From: Pleodorina starrii | Taxonomy: Eukaryota > Chlorophyta > Chlorophyceae > Chlamydomonadales > Volvocaceae | DNA: 64,000 bases | Assembly: GCA_030267565.1 (NCBI GenBank) | Contig: BRXU01000008.1 | Coordinates: 682,001 to 746,000 of the forward strand | Direction of reading: 5' to 3' | Part shown: piece after piece, positions 1 to 11,100 of the stretch | How positions within the stretch are numbered: the first letter of the stretch is position 1 | Layout: each line of letters begins with the position of its first letter | Position numbers and translations under genes: made by a program | Notes under the pieces: model-generated | Told to the model about the DNA's origin: nothing | Database searches by the model: none | What the model saw: only the letters and a program-made list of their open reading frames with translations

Positions 1-243
1 CGGTCCAGTCGAGTCGAGAGGCGCCCTTGACTCGCACCCAGCCGCCCACCCGCCTTTGGGGCGGCAGTGGGGCGGCAGTGTAGCGGCTCGCCTGGACCGC
101 CAGGCAGGAGAGGACGGCAAGCGGAGCACCCGACGAGAGCTGCCACCCACCCACACACCTGTACCCTGAACACCCTCTTGTCCCCTCCCTTTCCCCGTCT
201 CTTCCCCGTTCCTTTCCTGTTCCTTTCCCCTCCCCTCCCACAG

Positions 244-728
244 ACATTCAGGCAGGCAGGCAGGCAGCAGCGCACCGGAGGCCGCGGCCAGCCCCGGTCC
301 CAGCCCCAGCATGCCGCCGCACAGGCGCCAGAGGCTGAGCGGCTGCGGGGGCAGACCGGTGCCTGGTTCCGGAGCCAGGAGCTCGGGGGCGGGGCCGAAG
401 GAGGAGGAGCCGCCGGTGAGGGGCGGGCCGGGGCTCCGGCCTGCAGGGGCGGGGGCGGGGCTGCTGCCGCCGGGGCCCCCGGGGCCGAAGCCCGGCGGCT
501 GTACGACACGTCCCGTGACGCCGACCTGGAGGACCCGTGTGGTGTACAGGAGGGGGAGGGGGGGTTGCGCGGAGTTGGGGGGGGAGCGGTGTCCGCCCGG
601 GGGAGGGGGGAAGGGAGGGGCGGGTGGTTGGGCTGAGGGGTGGGGAGTTGGGAGGGCGGGGCGAGGCGACGGCTTGGCCCGCAGCGGCCGGCACCGGGCA
701 CTTAGCGGCGAGCTGTCACAGCAGTTGA
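244..728 (+). CDS. Probable terminal exons of a gene entering from the left edge (unknown product)
   Basis: A strong 3' splice site (long C/T tract ending in CCCACAG) lies at 226-243, and the frame stays open from 244 to about 540. It encodes a Q/A/G-rich stretch ending in RRLYDTSRDADLEDPC. A GT donor after that Cys codon (about 541) could join the CAG acceptor near 683, giving a short tail AGTGHLAASCHSS and a stop at 726-728. No family is recognised. The sequence is low in complexity and very G-rich, so only the acceptor and the charged LYDTSRDADLEDP segment speak for real coding. The 5' part would lie outside the window. Confidence 0.3.
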
Positions 729-1572
729 GAGAGGAAGGAGGAGTAGGCGGGGGGGGGGGGCTTGTGCAGGGCGGGGAGGAAGGGGCCCAGAGCTGCCCCG
801 GCCCCGGTGCGTGTGTCCTTTGTCGAGCATTGCTGTGTGCACCCACCAGTACGATCTGCCCCGCGGCGAGGCGCGCCGACGTTAGGGCGTCAGGCGACAG
901 GGCCACCCAGCTGGATCCCGAGGGCAGCTTTGGCGCCGTTCCATCTGCCAGGCAGGCTGCCAAGCTCGGCGTTCCAAGGTTCATAATGGGTCTTCAAAGG
1001 TCTTGCCGGCTTGCGCCGGACAACAAGCAAAGCTGCAACCTCTATAATAGACTAAATGGAAATGGCCTCCAAATGTAGGCTAATACTTTTAAAAGCCACC
1101 TGAAGTTGAGGTTCTAGGAGGCCTCATGACGGCTGGCCCCCCTTACACTAACGCCAACGGCCATGGGCCGCCCGAAAACAAGTATGTTTTGTGTTTTACT
1201 TGGGCTGTCTTTATTGGTGCCTGAACCAATGTCCGCTGATTTTTCGCACTGCCTGTCATGTACGTTTGCTGCCACTGTCAAGGTTGCCAGCGTTGCGAGG
1301 TTTTCAACATCACAACGCGATGTTAGCAGCAAATTAGAAAGGCGTGGGTAACGCAGGTCGTCAGCTGTCTGTGTCGCGTCGGTTTTGGTTACCGGTAAGG
1401 ATTGGTAGCAGCGCCAGCTCGCTCGAGATGTCTTCGCAACTTGTGGCTCAAATGGATAAGCTTTGTCAGTTCACGGCTGTCTTTGCATGCAGACCATGCC
1501 GCTGCTCACCCTTTTGCCTCTCTGCCACTGTGTCACGACCGATAAGTCGTGCATTTCTGCCTTATTCACTTG
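729..1572. other. Intergenic stretch with no supported gene
   Basis: Very G-rich at the left and more AT-rich after about 980. Several short ORFs occur on both strands but none has splice context, a recognisable motif or consistent composition. The TAA at 1573-1575 is the left target duplication of the next element. Confidence 0.4.
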
Positions 1573-1575
1573 TAA

Positions 1576-1913
1576 GGGGCTGTTTACATATGACTGAAAC
1601 TATTCCGCGCAGAAACATTTATATATGAATAGCCGAAATGGTTTCTGGCAGATGTTCACATATAAGACCGAAACTCGTATTTGAGTAAAAGTCTTATCTG
1701 CCGATTTCCATAGTGGCCTCCATGGAAATCGTGGAAATACTCCTCAAACATATACAGAATAGCATCAAAACACACAGACGACGCGTTGCAGCACCCAACG
1801 ACCGCGGAAAGCAATGTGAACAGTTTGTCCGGCCGAAACTTGTTTCCGCAAGATTGTGTTTGATGCTTGATTTCTGCGTTTTTGTTTTAAGCCGGATATA
1901 TGTAAACAGCCCC
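1576..1913. mobile_element. PIF/Harbinger-like MITE, 338 bp
   Basis: The left end reads GGGGCTGTTTACATAT and the right end is its exact reverse complement (ATATGTAAACAGCCCC), a 16-bp terminal inverted repeat. TAA stands immediately outside both ends (1573-1575 and 1914-1916). A 3-bp TWA duplication and G-rich termini are typical of the PIF/Harbinger superfamily. No coding capacity is visible, so it would be mobilised in trans. The right TAA also serves as the left TAA of the neighbouring larger element. Confidence 0.75.
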
Positions 1914-1987
1914 TAAGGGCCCGATTACATATGCACGAAACTGTGTCTTGCAGTCTTGCAGTACAGGTAATACTTTAAGTCGGGAAC

Positions 1988-2463
1988 CAGTTTTTAACTG
2001 GTGTTTACATTTCAGCCGGAAAATGGTTTCGGACATAAAGGTATTATGGCGGATTACAGTTCGAATTGTGGATTTTGCGCTGTCCTTGTAAGCTGGTGGA
2101 AGTGGAAGTGAAAGTGCCAAAGTGGGTTCTGGAGCGGCGGATTGGCGCACGGCGCGGTCCTCACGCCTCCCGCTTTTCAGCAGCTGATCAAGCAAAGTGC
2201 CTGCTTTCTGCCAGCAAAAAATTGGAGGCGCGAGCTGGTGTGAGGACCCCAGTCCACGCGCTCCAGAACCCACTTTCGCACTTTCACTTCCACTTCCACC
2301 AGCTTACAAGGACAGCGCAAAATCCACAATTCGAACTGTAATCCGTCATAATGCAAGTTTTCACAACCGGGGTCGTGAAAACTTGCAATAATTCATCAGC
2401 TTCAAACATAATCTAGTAAAAACATGACGCTGGACGCCTCGTAGGCATACAGCAACCCAAACC
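1988..2463. repeat. 476-bp direct repeat, left copy
   Basis: Nearly identical to 3797-4272 (constant offset of 1,809 bp; the one difference noticed is T at 2346 versus C at 4155). The two copies flank the truncated LINE exactly, so the simplest reading is an unusually long target-site duplication. Contains the palindromic element at 2043-2352. Confidence 0.85.
2043..2352. mobile_element. 310-bp palindromic MITE-like element
   Basis: The left arm begins ATTATGGCGGATTACAG and continues as an inverted repeat of roughly 85-90 bp; the right arm ends CTGTAATCCGTCATAAT. A central loop of about 125 bp separates the arms. No coding capacity. The target duplication cannot be defined because the arms run directly into the flanks. 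A second copy lies at 3852-4161. Confidence 0.75.
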
Positions 2464-3796
2464 GGCGGTCCGACCTATCCCTTGGAAGACGCGCGCACGC
2501 TATCTCGGGCTGCATTTTGGTCCTAACAGCGCTTTCTCGTCCTGCACGGACGAGCTTTATGCTGCGGGCCGGCGGGCCATGTTCTCTCTGCTTAGCAAGC
2601 TGCGTCGGCAGGGGCTGTTGCTCCCCTCAGTCGGTATGAAATATTTCAACGCTCAAGTTCGCTCTGTTCTTTCGTACGGTTCGCAGCTATGGGGCGCTGA
2701 CTTGGTTTTAGCCATGATAGGGAGGGGTTTCCCGGCTAATGATGCTCCGCGTTCTTGTTATTTTGAGGCCGCTATCCGGGACCGTATGGTCAAGCTGCAA
2801 ATCTCGTTTATGAAACAGCTGGTCGGAGCTGCCGTTCCACCCCTGCAGTTGTTGTTTAGAGAGCTCGGGCAGATGCCTCTACAGTTGCATTGGGCTGAAT
2901 CCGTTTTTCGTTTTTGGAACAGTTTGGTGGAGGACACTAGCAACGTGTATCACAGCGCTTTTCGTCATGAGATCCGTTTGGCTTTGGAATCGGATCTGCA
3001 GGCAGACGGTTGGGGCTCCAAGGTCATTCGGGTTCTGAACCTCTTAGGGCACGACTGGGGCGAAGAAGCGGCGGCGGGTAACATGGACACTAGGGTTAGG
3101 CGTTTTTCGGCGTGCAGGCTTGACGTTGAGGCGCTGATGGACACCCTCAGGGGTCGCGTCAACGACGATTGGGGCAGTGATAGGTTGGCTGTGGACCCGG
3201 GCACTTTCGTTTCGGACGGCAGGAAGCCTGGTGTTAAGATGTGCCGTTACAAGCACTGGATGGGGTTACCGAAGCAGTTCGAGGGATACATCCCGCCGGC
3301 GCACCACCGTTCCTTACTTCGTTTTCGTTTGTGTGTGTCTGACTTAGCGATTAATAGCGAGAGCAGCAGGTCTAGGGAGCTTCGTGTGTGTAAGGCGTGT
3401 CGCTCTAATGGTGCTGTGGAGGATGAGAAGCATTTTCTGCTGGAGTGCTCTGCGCTTGCGTCTGCGCGGCAGAGGCTTTGGGATTTGGGTGTGCCCGTTG
3501 GTGCGTGTGTTAACGATGTCATGCAAGTTGACGACCAGCGTGGTCTTGCGAGTGCTATTTTCGAAATGTTCCGCTTACGGCGAGAATGCATCTCTGCGTA
3601 AAGTTGTGCTTGGCATCTATCTTTCAAGTTATGCCATTCGTCTGTGCTTCTCCTGTATCCTGACGTTACATCGCTTCTTTGGTTACTGTTTCTCTTGTTT
3701 TCGTATGCTTTTCTGCGTGGCTGAAGCGGTTCATGAGCCTCCGGGTTCGTTTGAGCCGTACGAGCTCGTTGAAGCTTGTAACATCATCATCATCAT
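2464..3796 (+). mobile_element. 5'-truncated LINE insertion with (ATC)n tail
   Basis: The insertion begins abruptly at 2464 after the left 476-bp repeat and ends with an ACATCATCATCATCATCA tail just before the right repeat. 5' truncation, a simple-repeat 3' tail and flanking direct repeats are the hallmarks of target-primed reverse transcription. Flanking repeats of 476 bp are far longer than the usual 5-20 bp. Confidence 0.75.
2465..3601 (+). pseudogene. 5'-truncated LINE ORF, C-terminal part with CCHC motif
   Basis: The frame is open from the first base after the left direct repeat to a stop at 3599-3601, about 378 residues with no usable start. It begins within the segment after the reverse transcriptase core (RARYLGLHFGP, then SVLSYGSQLWG, which resembles the conserved post-RT segment of L1-type elements). 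It ends with a zinc-knuckle pattern: CKAC, then KHFLLEC about 13 residues on. APE and RT core domains are absent, as expected for a 5'-truncated insertion. The frame itself has no internal stop, which suggests a fairly recent insertion. Confidence 0.75.
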
Positions 3797-4272
3797 CAGT
3801 TTTTAACTGGTGTTTACATTTCAGCCGGAAAATGGTTTCGGACATAAAGGTATTATGGCGGATTACAGTTCGAATTGTGGATTTTGCGCTGTCCTTGTAA
3901 GCTGGTGGAAGTGGAAGTGAAAGTGCCAAAGTGGGTTCTGGAGCGGCGGATTGGCGCACGGCGCGGTCCTCACGCCTCCCGCTTTTCAGCAGCTGATCAA
4001 GCAAAGTGCCTGCTTTCTGCCAGCAAAAAATTGGAGGCGCGAGCTGGTGTGAGGACCCCAGTCCACGCGCTCCAGAACCCACTTTCGCACTTTCACTTCC
4101 ACTTCCACCAGCTTACAAGGACAGCGCAAAATCCACAATTCGAACTGTAATCCGCCATAATGCAAGTTTTCACAACCGGGGTCGTGAAAACTTGCAATAA
4201 TTCATCAGCTTCAAACATAATCTAGTAAAAACATGACGCTGGACGCCTCGTAGGCATACAGCAACCCAAACC
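3797..4272. repeat. 476-bp direct repeat, right copy (contains palindrome 3852-4161)
   Basis: Second copy of 1988-2463, lying directly after the (ATC)n tail of the LINE. The palindrome inside it ends CTGTAATCCGCCATAAT, the perfect inverted form; the left copy carries one mismatch at that position. Confidence 0.85.
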
Positions 4273-4332
4273 ACACACAGCGTCCGTTCTTCACCTTGCT
4301 AGCCCTATGATTTTCTCATAATTTTTAAGCAG

Positions 4333-5461
4333 AGCATGCGTTTGCCGCGGCACGAATGAGCGATCTATTGATTACTTTGACGACGAGGAGTATGATCCTG
4401 TTGACGAACACCAAGAGGACTCAATCCAGGCAGAGCAGGACGACCCTCAGATAGACGCTATCGCTCAAGAAGCTGTCCTGAGTGTTGTGCAGGCGCTGAA
4501 CGTTCCCCTACCGCCGAACTGGGGAGGTCACAAGCGATGCTCGTACCGGGAGCGCCGGTCCACCATTGGGTCTGCCTCCCAACGTCCCAAGACGCCCCGG
4601 GTATCTGGCCTCCGCCGGGCGACGTCTAGCTTGCGTGCGACGGCGGCGGTCACTGTCAACGAGGGACCTGCTGCCACGGGCAACTTGTTCTTGCAGGCCG
4701 CAGCCGCTGATGGGGCCCTGCCAAGTGTTATTGGAACACAGCGGGGGGAGACGGGCGCCCCTCCGCCAACCGGGGGCACACCACGCCCATCACCTCACGG
4801 CCCAGTGGGTGCCGTCGCGCTGACGCCTTCCCCAGGCGCTGTTAAAGCAACACCCGGCGGCGCTGGCTCCCTCCGGGCATTGCTAGACAGCCCAGAAGCC
4901 GTCCAGACAGCACAGGGACCAGCGGCATGTTCCTCTCCCTTTCACATGGTCCTTTCGCAGATGGTGATCCACAAGCACCCGTTCATGTCCAATCTCTTGC
5001 GCATCTTCCGCAGCCACTCCGCCTTCTTCTTCCCACCGTCCGACAGCAGCCGTTTCCGGGCTGGCACCCTGGAGCAGCGCCTTGGCGGCCGTCCTATCCA
5101 CCGGGCTGGCAGGCTGGCGCACAGCAAGGCACTGGGGCGCCGCTGGTGTCGGGTTTGGGGTAAGGGTTTGGGGTTGGTTGGCAGCCCGCAGCGGTCCCAA
5201 CTCCAGCGCCGCCGGCGGCGTACACGCAGCAGCAGCACGCATGGCAGCCTGCTGCATCACAACCGCAGGCGCCCAGCGTGCTGCAAGACGCTGCGGCCCC
5301 AGCGCTGTCTAACTTGCAGCCCGGGCCGGTGGTTGGGTGATGTGTGTGGGAAGGACTCTGGTTCACAGCACCCGTTTACGTCAAGTTCCGTGCACGCGCG
5401 CCGTTGTGGCGTGCGTGCAGGGAGAGAGAGGGACACGGCGGTGTTTTGCGCCGCAAACTGA
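4333..5461 (+). CDS. ORF of unknown function inside the TIR element
   Basis: A reading frame open from 4322 to a stop at 5459-5461 follows a possible acceptor (TTTTTAAGCAG, ending at 4332). No in-frame ATG is near its beginning, so an upstream exon would be needed. The first part is acidic (DYFDDEEYDPVDEHQED), then WGGHKRCSYRERR, followed by a long Pro/Ala/Arg-rich, low-complexity tail. No DDE, Myb or other transposase motif is visible. It could be a degraded accessory ORF of the transposon, a captured gene fragment, or chance coding. Confidence 0.3.
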
Positions 5462-5925
5462 AAGGGCCGGTACTTGGGTGATGTGTGTGGGAAGGACTTC
5501 GGCGCCGTCTCCGTCCACGACGTCGTCCTAGAGCGGCCGCGAGGGCAGCCTTGAAAGGAGCTTTGATAATCAACGTAATGACGCACGCAGCTGACATAGC
5601 CATCGTTTGACGCGTCATTCTGGCACGTCGTTCGGTGTAGTATAGGCACAGCATCAGCAGTGCCAGAGTGGTCGGGTCCATATTGGGTCTTATCTGTGTA
5701 GGCGATACGTCGAAATGCAAACTGTATTGGATACAGGAAATGCCCAACTACCACTGGTTTGCCAGTGGATAAAGTCGACCCAGATCATCAGTATTTGCAA
5801 GGCAAAGTACCACAAAAGTGCAATGTAAACACTTTTTCAGACCAAAACTAGTTTCGGGCAGAATCGGTATTATGTCTGGTTTCCGTATTAAAGTTTTGAA
5901 CAGGTCATATGTAATCGGGCCCTAA

Positions 5926-6828
5926 ATGTACACAACAAGCAAACAAAATAAGTCGCGTTTCTCAAAATTCTCATAACGATATTCTGACAGGAAAATGCGT
6001 CTTGCCTGATAAGGTTGATCTTTTTCCCAGCGTCACGGGCATCTGCCAAAAAAATTCCCCTGTGAAAGGCATTTTCTACATTAATCATTGTGCGCCAAGG
6101 TACCCCGGCGCATGGACGGGTTGTAGCCTTGCCAGGCACAGCGTTGAGTAATTCAAGATTGGGGTGCACGACTGAAACGGATTTCTCTTATCATAATTAT
6201 ATTGAACTTGTCATTTTTATTCTCGAGGTATCCGTTTTCTTCTCAATGTGCGTGCCTTGTTGGTTGACAGAACTACTCGACGTATCGGCTGTCAGCGCAA
6301 AAGAATTAACGCTGTTTTGTCGATCGCTCCAACCAGTCCCACAACATCAATATAACGAAATTTCCCACCTTCGATTCGCGCGCATTTACGTCCCAGACTT
6401 TCCGGTCTGAGGGGGGCTGCCCGTGCGTGCCCCCAACGCAAGGCCCACTGCTGTCACGCTGTGCAAGCAGGTAGGTAATGTGCTACATTCCATCTTCGAA
6501 ACACTGTAGGCCAAAAGCAATGCGAGCCGACAAATAAAGGGCTGAAACTTTCTCGAAGTTGCGTTTTGCGGCGACCTTGCGTTACGCCGTCCGTTTGCGA
6601 AGTCCGCGCGCTATTTCGCGCAGCCACTTCCCGCTACGAGCTCCCGGCGTTTAGACGGCCCTCCCAGTCCTGCGCCAGCGGTGTTTCTACAACGCGCACG
6701 GGTATGGCTGCCTGTCGACTGAGAGCCCCTCCCGCTTGCTCATTTTGCCTTGCAGGCTGCCGCAGCAATAATCGCTTTCTGACAATCATTGACGTAATCG
6801 TTCGTTCGTTCGCTCGCAGGTCTGCATC
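5926..6828. other. Intergenic and probable 5' UTR of the next gene
   Basis: No ORF with recognisable motif or splice context. The part after about 6540 is GC-rich and is probably promoter and 5' UTR of the gene starting at 6829. No TATA box could be assigned with confidence. Confidence 0.35.
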
Positions 6829-8179
6829 ATGACCCACGCACGGTCCCTCCGGAAGGCCTCCGGTGAGGCCGGCGAGCCCCGGTGCCGACCCGCAACGCGC
6901 CGGACGCCCCGGCAGGCCCCGCTGCTGCTCCTGCTGCTCATCACGGCCCTTGCAGCTGCCCCCACGGATGGCGGCGTCGTCAGCCAAGTGGCGCAACAAC
7001 CAAGTGAGTGCGTGGGTGCGCCAGTTCATTCCGGGGATGGAGCAGATTCCGCTGTGTTGCGCATCCAGATGATAGAGGAGTCCCGCCCGCCCGGAGTTTG
7101 CTGAGCCCCAAGCGCGAACAGCGCCCTCCCGGTGATTCCGGCCGAGCGAGGTCCTAGAGCGTAGATCCGCAGCGACATCTTGCGTTGGTCTGGCTGTTTG
7201 GCGGAAGCTGCGACGGCTGTTAGGGAAGGTTTCAATCGGCGCCGGATTTGTTTCGGCGTACGTCAGGACGACAAAAATGAGCAAAAACGACGGAATGAAT
7301 ACGTCGCAGCCTTTCGTAAAAACCGTGTCAAACTGCTTTACCTCATGTTTACCATAATAATCCGGCACTTCCGCAGTCCGCTGTCCGTAGGCTGCCATTA
7401 TATCAATATTGCTGCTTCATTTTAACTCCGCGCGCGCCTCTGTGTGTCTGCCCGCCTCTCACCTGGTGCCTTCCACAGCTTCGCCACCAGCCGCGGACGG
7501 CTCCGCCCCCCAGCAGCAATCCGTGCCGGTGCCCCTCGCCAGCTGGTCGGGCTTGCGGGGCAGGGTGCGACCGCCCCAACCGCCGCCGCCCTCCCCCGCG
7601 AGTTATAAACCCCCGTCCCCACCCGCGCCTCCACCAAGGCAAAGTCCACGGCCCCCGCCGCCCGACTGGCGTTTCTATGCTCGCCCGCCGCCACCGCCGC
7701 CGCCTCCGCCGCCACCGCCGTCGCCGCCGTCGACGCTGCTGCCGCGCCCGCCCACCCAAAGGCCAAGGCCGCCGTCGCCGCCGCTGCAGCAGCAGCAGCA
7801 ACAGCAGCCTTCGTCGTCACCGCCGCATGTGTCTTCCGCTCCGAAACCCTATTCGGATGACCGGGATCTCGGCTCTGTCATTGAGGTGCGGAGGCGGCCT
7901 CCATCTCCCCCTGCGTCGCCCCCGCCGCCGAGCAAGGTGCCGCGGGGGGCGTCGCGGTGGCCACCGCCACCGAGAATATTCCGGGCATACAGCGAGTACG
8001 ACGACGCAGCAGGGCCGCCGGCTGTCCGTCAGGAGCCAACAACTTCTCCAGCCACAGCGGCTTCCGTGAAAGGCACTGGCGGCGGCGGTGGCGGCGCCGG
8101 TGCCGCCGATAGCGCGGGGTCGTCGCTGTCGTCCCGTTGTCAGGGGATGTTGGCACAGCTTCTTCCGGTGTGCTGGTAG
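6829..8179 (+). CDS. Secreted proline-rich (HRGP-like) cell-wall protein, two exons
   Basis: Exons 6829-7003 and 7479-8179 (phase-1 intron, donor GTGAGT, acceptor TTCCACAG) give 291 residues. The basic N-terminus is followed by a hydrophobic core (LLLLLLITALAAA, about residues 31-44), a signal peptide or anchor. The middle is dominated by polyproline and Ser-Pro blocks (PPSPP, PPPPPPPP), the pattern of hydroxyproline-rich glycoproteins of volvocine algal walls. It also has a polyQ run, a Gly-rich stretch and a short C-terminus with two Cys (SSRCQGMLAQLLPVCW). No pherophorin domain is seen. Expected role: a structural extracellular-matrix protein. Polyproline reading can be fortuitous in GC-rich DNA; the in-phase splice to a signal sequence is the main support. 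Confidence 0.55.
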
Positions 8180-11100
8180 TTGTCGGTGCTATAGCTTGCG
8201 GCCATCCGGTCTGAGCTGGTCTGTGATGCGCACCGCGCGCCGCACACCCAACCAGGTCTGCACCTATCTACGGATTGCTGGATTGATTGATTGGGCTGAG
8301 CGAGCTGCATGAATGAGCTCTATCTAATGGATAGATCGGATGGAGCCGATGGATCTAGCTGATGTGATAGATAGGGTCGATCTGCTGTTTATCGAGTTAC
8401 GTATGCATCATCATACGCATCATGCATGGATTTCGCGTGCGTATCTGATGCTGGTAGTCATATGGATTGGAACGGGGACGGCGGGTGGTTTAGCCGCCTA
8501 GCGGATTGGGGCACGCAGGTTGCATCTATCTTGCTTGCTTGCTGGTTTGTTGCTGTGTCGCATGCATCGCATTTTCGGGGCGGAAGCTCCCTCCATCCAG
8601 TTTTCATCAGTGTCTTCGCGCTTCTTGTGTTACCTGCGCTAGATAGATAGCCTTACGGTATTATTTATGAGGTTGCATGCCGATGCGGTACCTGCCTTGC
8701 TTTCGGCGGGCGCACCGCGGGCGCGCCGCTCCACACCACCTTTCTGCTTGGCTGGCTGGCTGGCAGGCAGGCAGGCAGCCAACCAGCCAGCCAGCCAGTG
8801 CTAGATAGGTGATTGTGTGTGCCTCCACTTTTCGGCGGCCTGTCAAGGAGGCAGGGCTAGCTGAATTGAACTCTTGCTTGCTTGGTTGTCTAAAGCTGTC
8901 CCTTGCTTTATGGCCTCGCGCGTTCCGCGCGTAAGTACCGCATACATGCATGTCATCAAATAGAACACCATCAATCTTGAAGCGCGTTGAAGCCGTGAAA
9001 AGTACTTTGGCTGCCGCTTGAGCTTGCAGCTAGCAGCAGGCGGGGCAGATGAACGCAACTCCTGCTGCTGGTGGTGACGCAGCAGGAGTTGCATGGATGG
9101 ATGGATGAATGGCTCCTCTATTTCTTTTCTCCGTTCCTTGCGAGGACAAGCCCCGCTGTTTTGCGCACTGTTCGCGTAATATCTTAACACCTTCGTTCTT
9201 CACGCCTTTTCGGGGCAGTGGCACGCAGGGAGGCCTACGTATCTATCTAGTACGTACTGCCTGCCTGCCGGGGTTCCTCCACTTGGATTGGATTTCTCGC
9301 TTATCGTCGCGCGCGGCTCCCCGCTAGCTAGCTAGCACCGGCCGCTTTGATTTTGTCGTGCGGCGGCTTCGTTGGGTATGTACTATGCGTCTGTCTCCCC
9401 CGAGAGTAATCTCCTAGCATAGTAGTAGTAGTGTAGTAGTATACCGTAGGATAGCTGGCATGCACAGCGCATCAAAGCACGGCTTGCTTGCGGACGGCCA
9501 GGCACGGCACGGCCCGGCAGCGAGCGGCAGGATGGACGGAAGGAGCAGGGCGGCCGGCGGGCGTTCGTGCGTTCGTTAGTTGTACATCTATCTAGGTAGC
9601 TAGCTTCATGCATACATACATACATACATACATACCACTGGAGAATTATCATTGCAGCGGCGGGGAACGCTTTCTACACCTACCCCCGCCCCGCATCTAC
9701 CCATCTAGTTGTTGACTTGGTTGTTTATTTGGAGCACACGGCGGCGCTCGCGTGCTGCTGATGCGTGCGGGTTGGACGGGCCAAGCATCCACGCAGGGCG
9801 GCGGTCAACCCTGGTCAACGAACCCGCAGCAGCAGCAGCAGGCCAGCCACAACCACACACACACACACGCAGGTCCTGCCGCCCGCCGCAGGTCTCTTGC
9901 TTCCGCCGGTCTCGCTCTCATCCCGCCGCCCGCACAGGCACGCACGTGCCGGTGGACGACGCGGGCTGATAATCGATGGGGTGTGATGAGTGGGTGGTCG
10001 ATCGGTAGAGATCTTCGTTGGCACGCTTACGGCAGCAGGCTCGCTCTCGCGGCGACCGAATGGAGTAACCGACGGAACTAACTCGGCGTGCGATGCGCGC
10101 GTGCATCATTCGTTGTTGCTTCACACCAGTGTGTTGCGCGCCAGCGGTAGATTTGGTTTGGCTTCGGTTTATCGATCTATGCTATCTATCATGCACTTTT
10201 TCCTTGGCAAGAAGTCCGTCGGTCGCAAGGCGTAAGGAAGCCCCACCTACCAATCCGCCGCTGCCAGATACGTATCGTAGGGGCGGCGGATGGAGCGGGT
10301 CAGAGCGGGGGCGAGCGAGGGTGGAAGCTCACGCGGATTTATTTGTGGATTCATTCGGTGGAATCATTCGGTGGTTTGAAGGTATCTGTGGGGAACTTCA
10401 TGTGTGGGCTCAAGGTACGGCATCGTAGCTGCTGGCGAGCGATTGCACGGCTCGTGCTGCGCTGCGCGCGTGTGTGCGTCTATGTGTGTGTCTGTGTGTG
10501 TGTCTGTGTGTCAGTGTCCATTCAGGTAGGCGCCAACAAAGGTGTTGTCATCGGCAGTGACATGCATGTCTATCTACGTATGCACGTGTATGTCCGGTGT
10601 GTGCGTGCGTATGCTTCTCGCTGAGCCGCCGCCGCGTGTCGCTTCGGGTCCAGCAGCTGCAGCACCTGCCTGCATGCGTGCCTGCCTGCATGCATGCATG
10701 CAGACCGCGCGTTCGTGGCAGGTGGGGGCGGGGACGCCCGGGTGGCTGCAAGGGAGCGGAGGGGAGCGGAGGGGAGCGGAGGGTGCTCCCCTCGCCTGCC
10801 TCTCACAGCACAGCACAGCACCGTTCGTGTTGTTGCTCGTGTATGTATGTTGTGTGTGTGCGCGGCGGAAGCGCGACTTCGTTCGTTCTGGTTGTGCCCA
10901 TGTGCCCGCGCGCCCTGTCATCGTCTTGTTAAGGTATTACATTCATAACATCTACCTCACTTGATATCAGTTGTGCTGTCAGGCATTAATTGGGAAGCAG
11001 CGTCGGAAGAACGGCCCTTGGAAATCTGAAAGCGTGCGGTGCGTGGAGAAGCAAATCAGCAGAGGGTGCTGTGAAACTCAAACGGGGCCTCGTATACTTC

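Larger units (their letters stand above)
1917..5922. mobile_element. TIR DNA transposon, about 4.0 kb, PIF/Harbinger-like, with nested insertions
   Basis: The left terminus GGGCCCGATTACATATG (1917-1933) is matched by its exact reverse complement at 5906-5922. TAA lies outside both ends (1914-1916 and 5923-5925). Inside are a 310-bp palindromic element present twice, a LINE fragment between the two copies, and an ORF of unknown function at 4333-5461. No DDE transposase was recognised, so it is either non-autonomous or its transposase is too spliced or decayed to see. Removing the LINE and one 476-bp repeat would leave an element of roughly 2.2 kb. Confidence 0.7.

Noticed and set aside
311..1078. 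255-residue plus ORF starting MPPHRRQRL
   Set aside because: Gly/Pro/Arg-rich, crosses the likely intron, and the other frame at 244-540 has a strong acceptor and more protein-like charge distribution.
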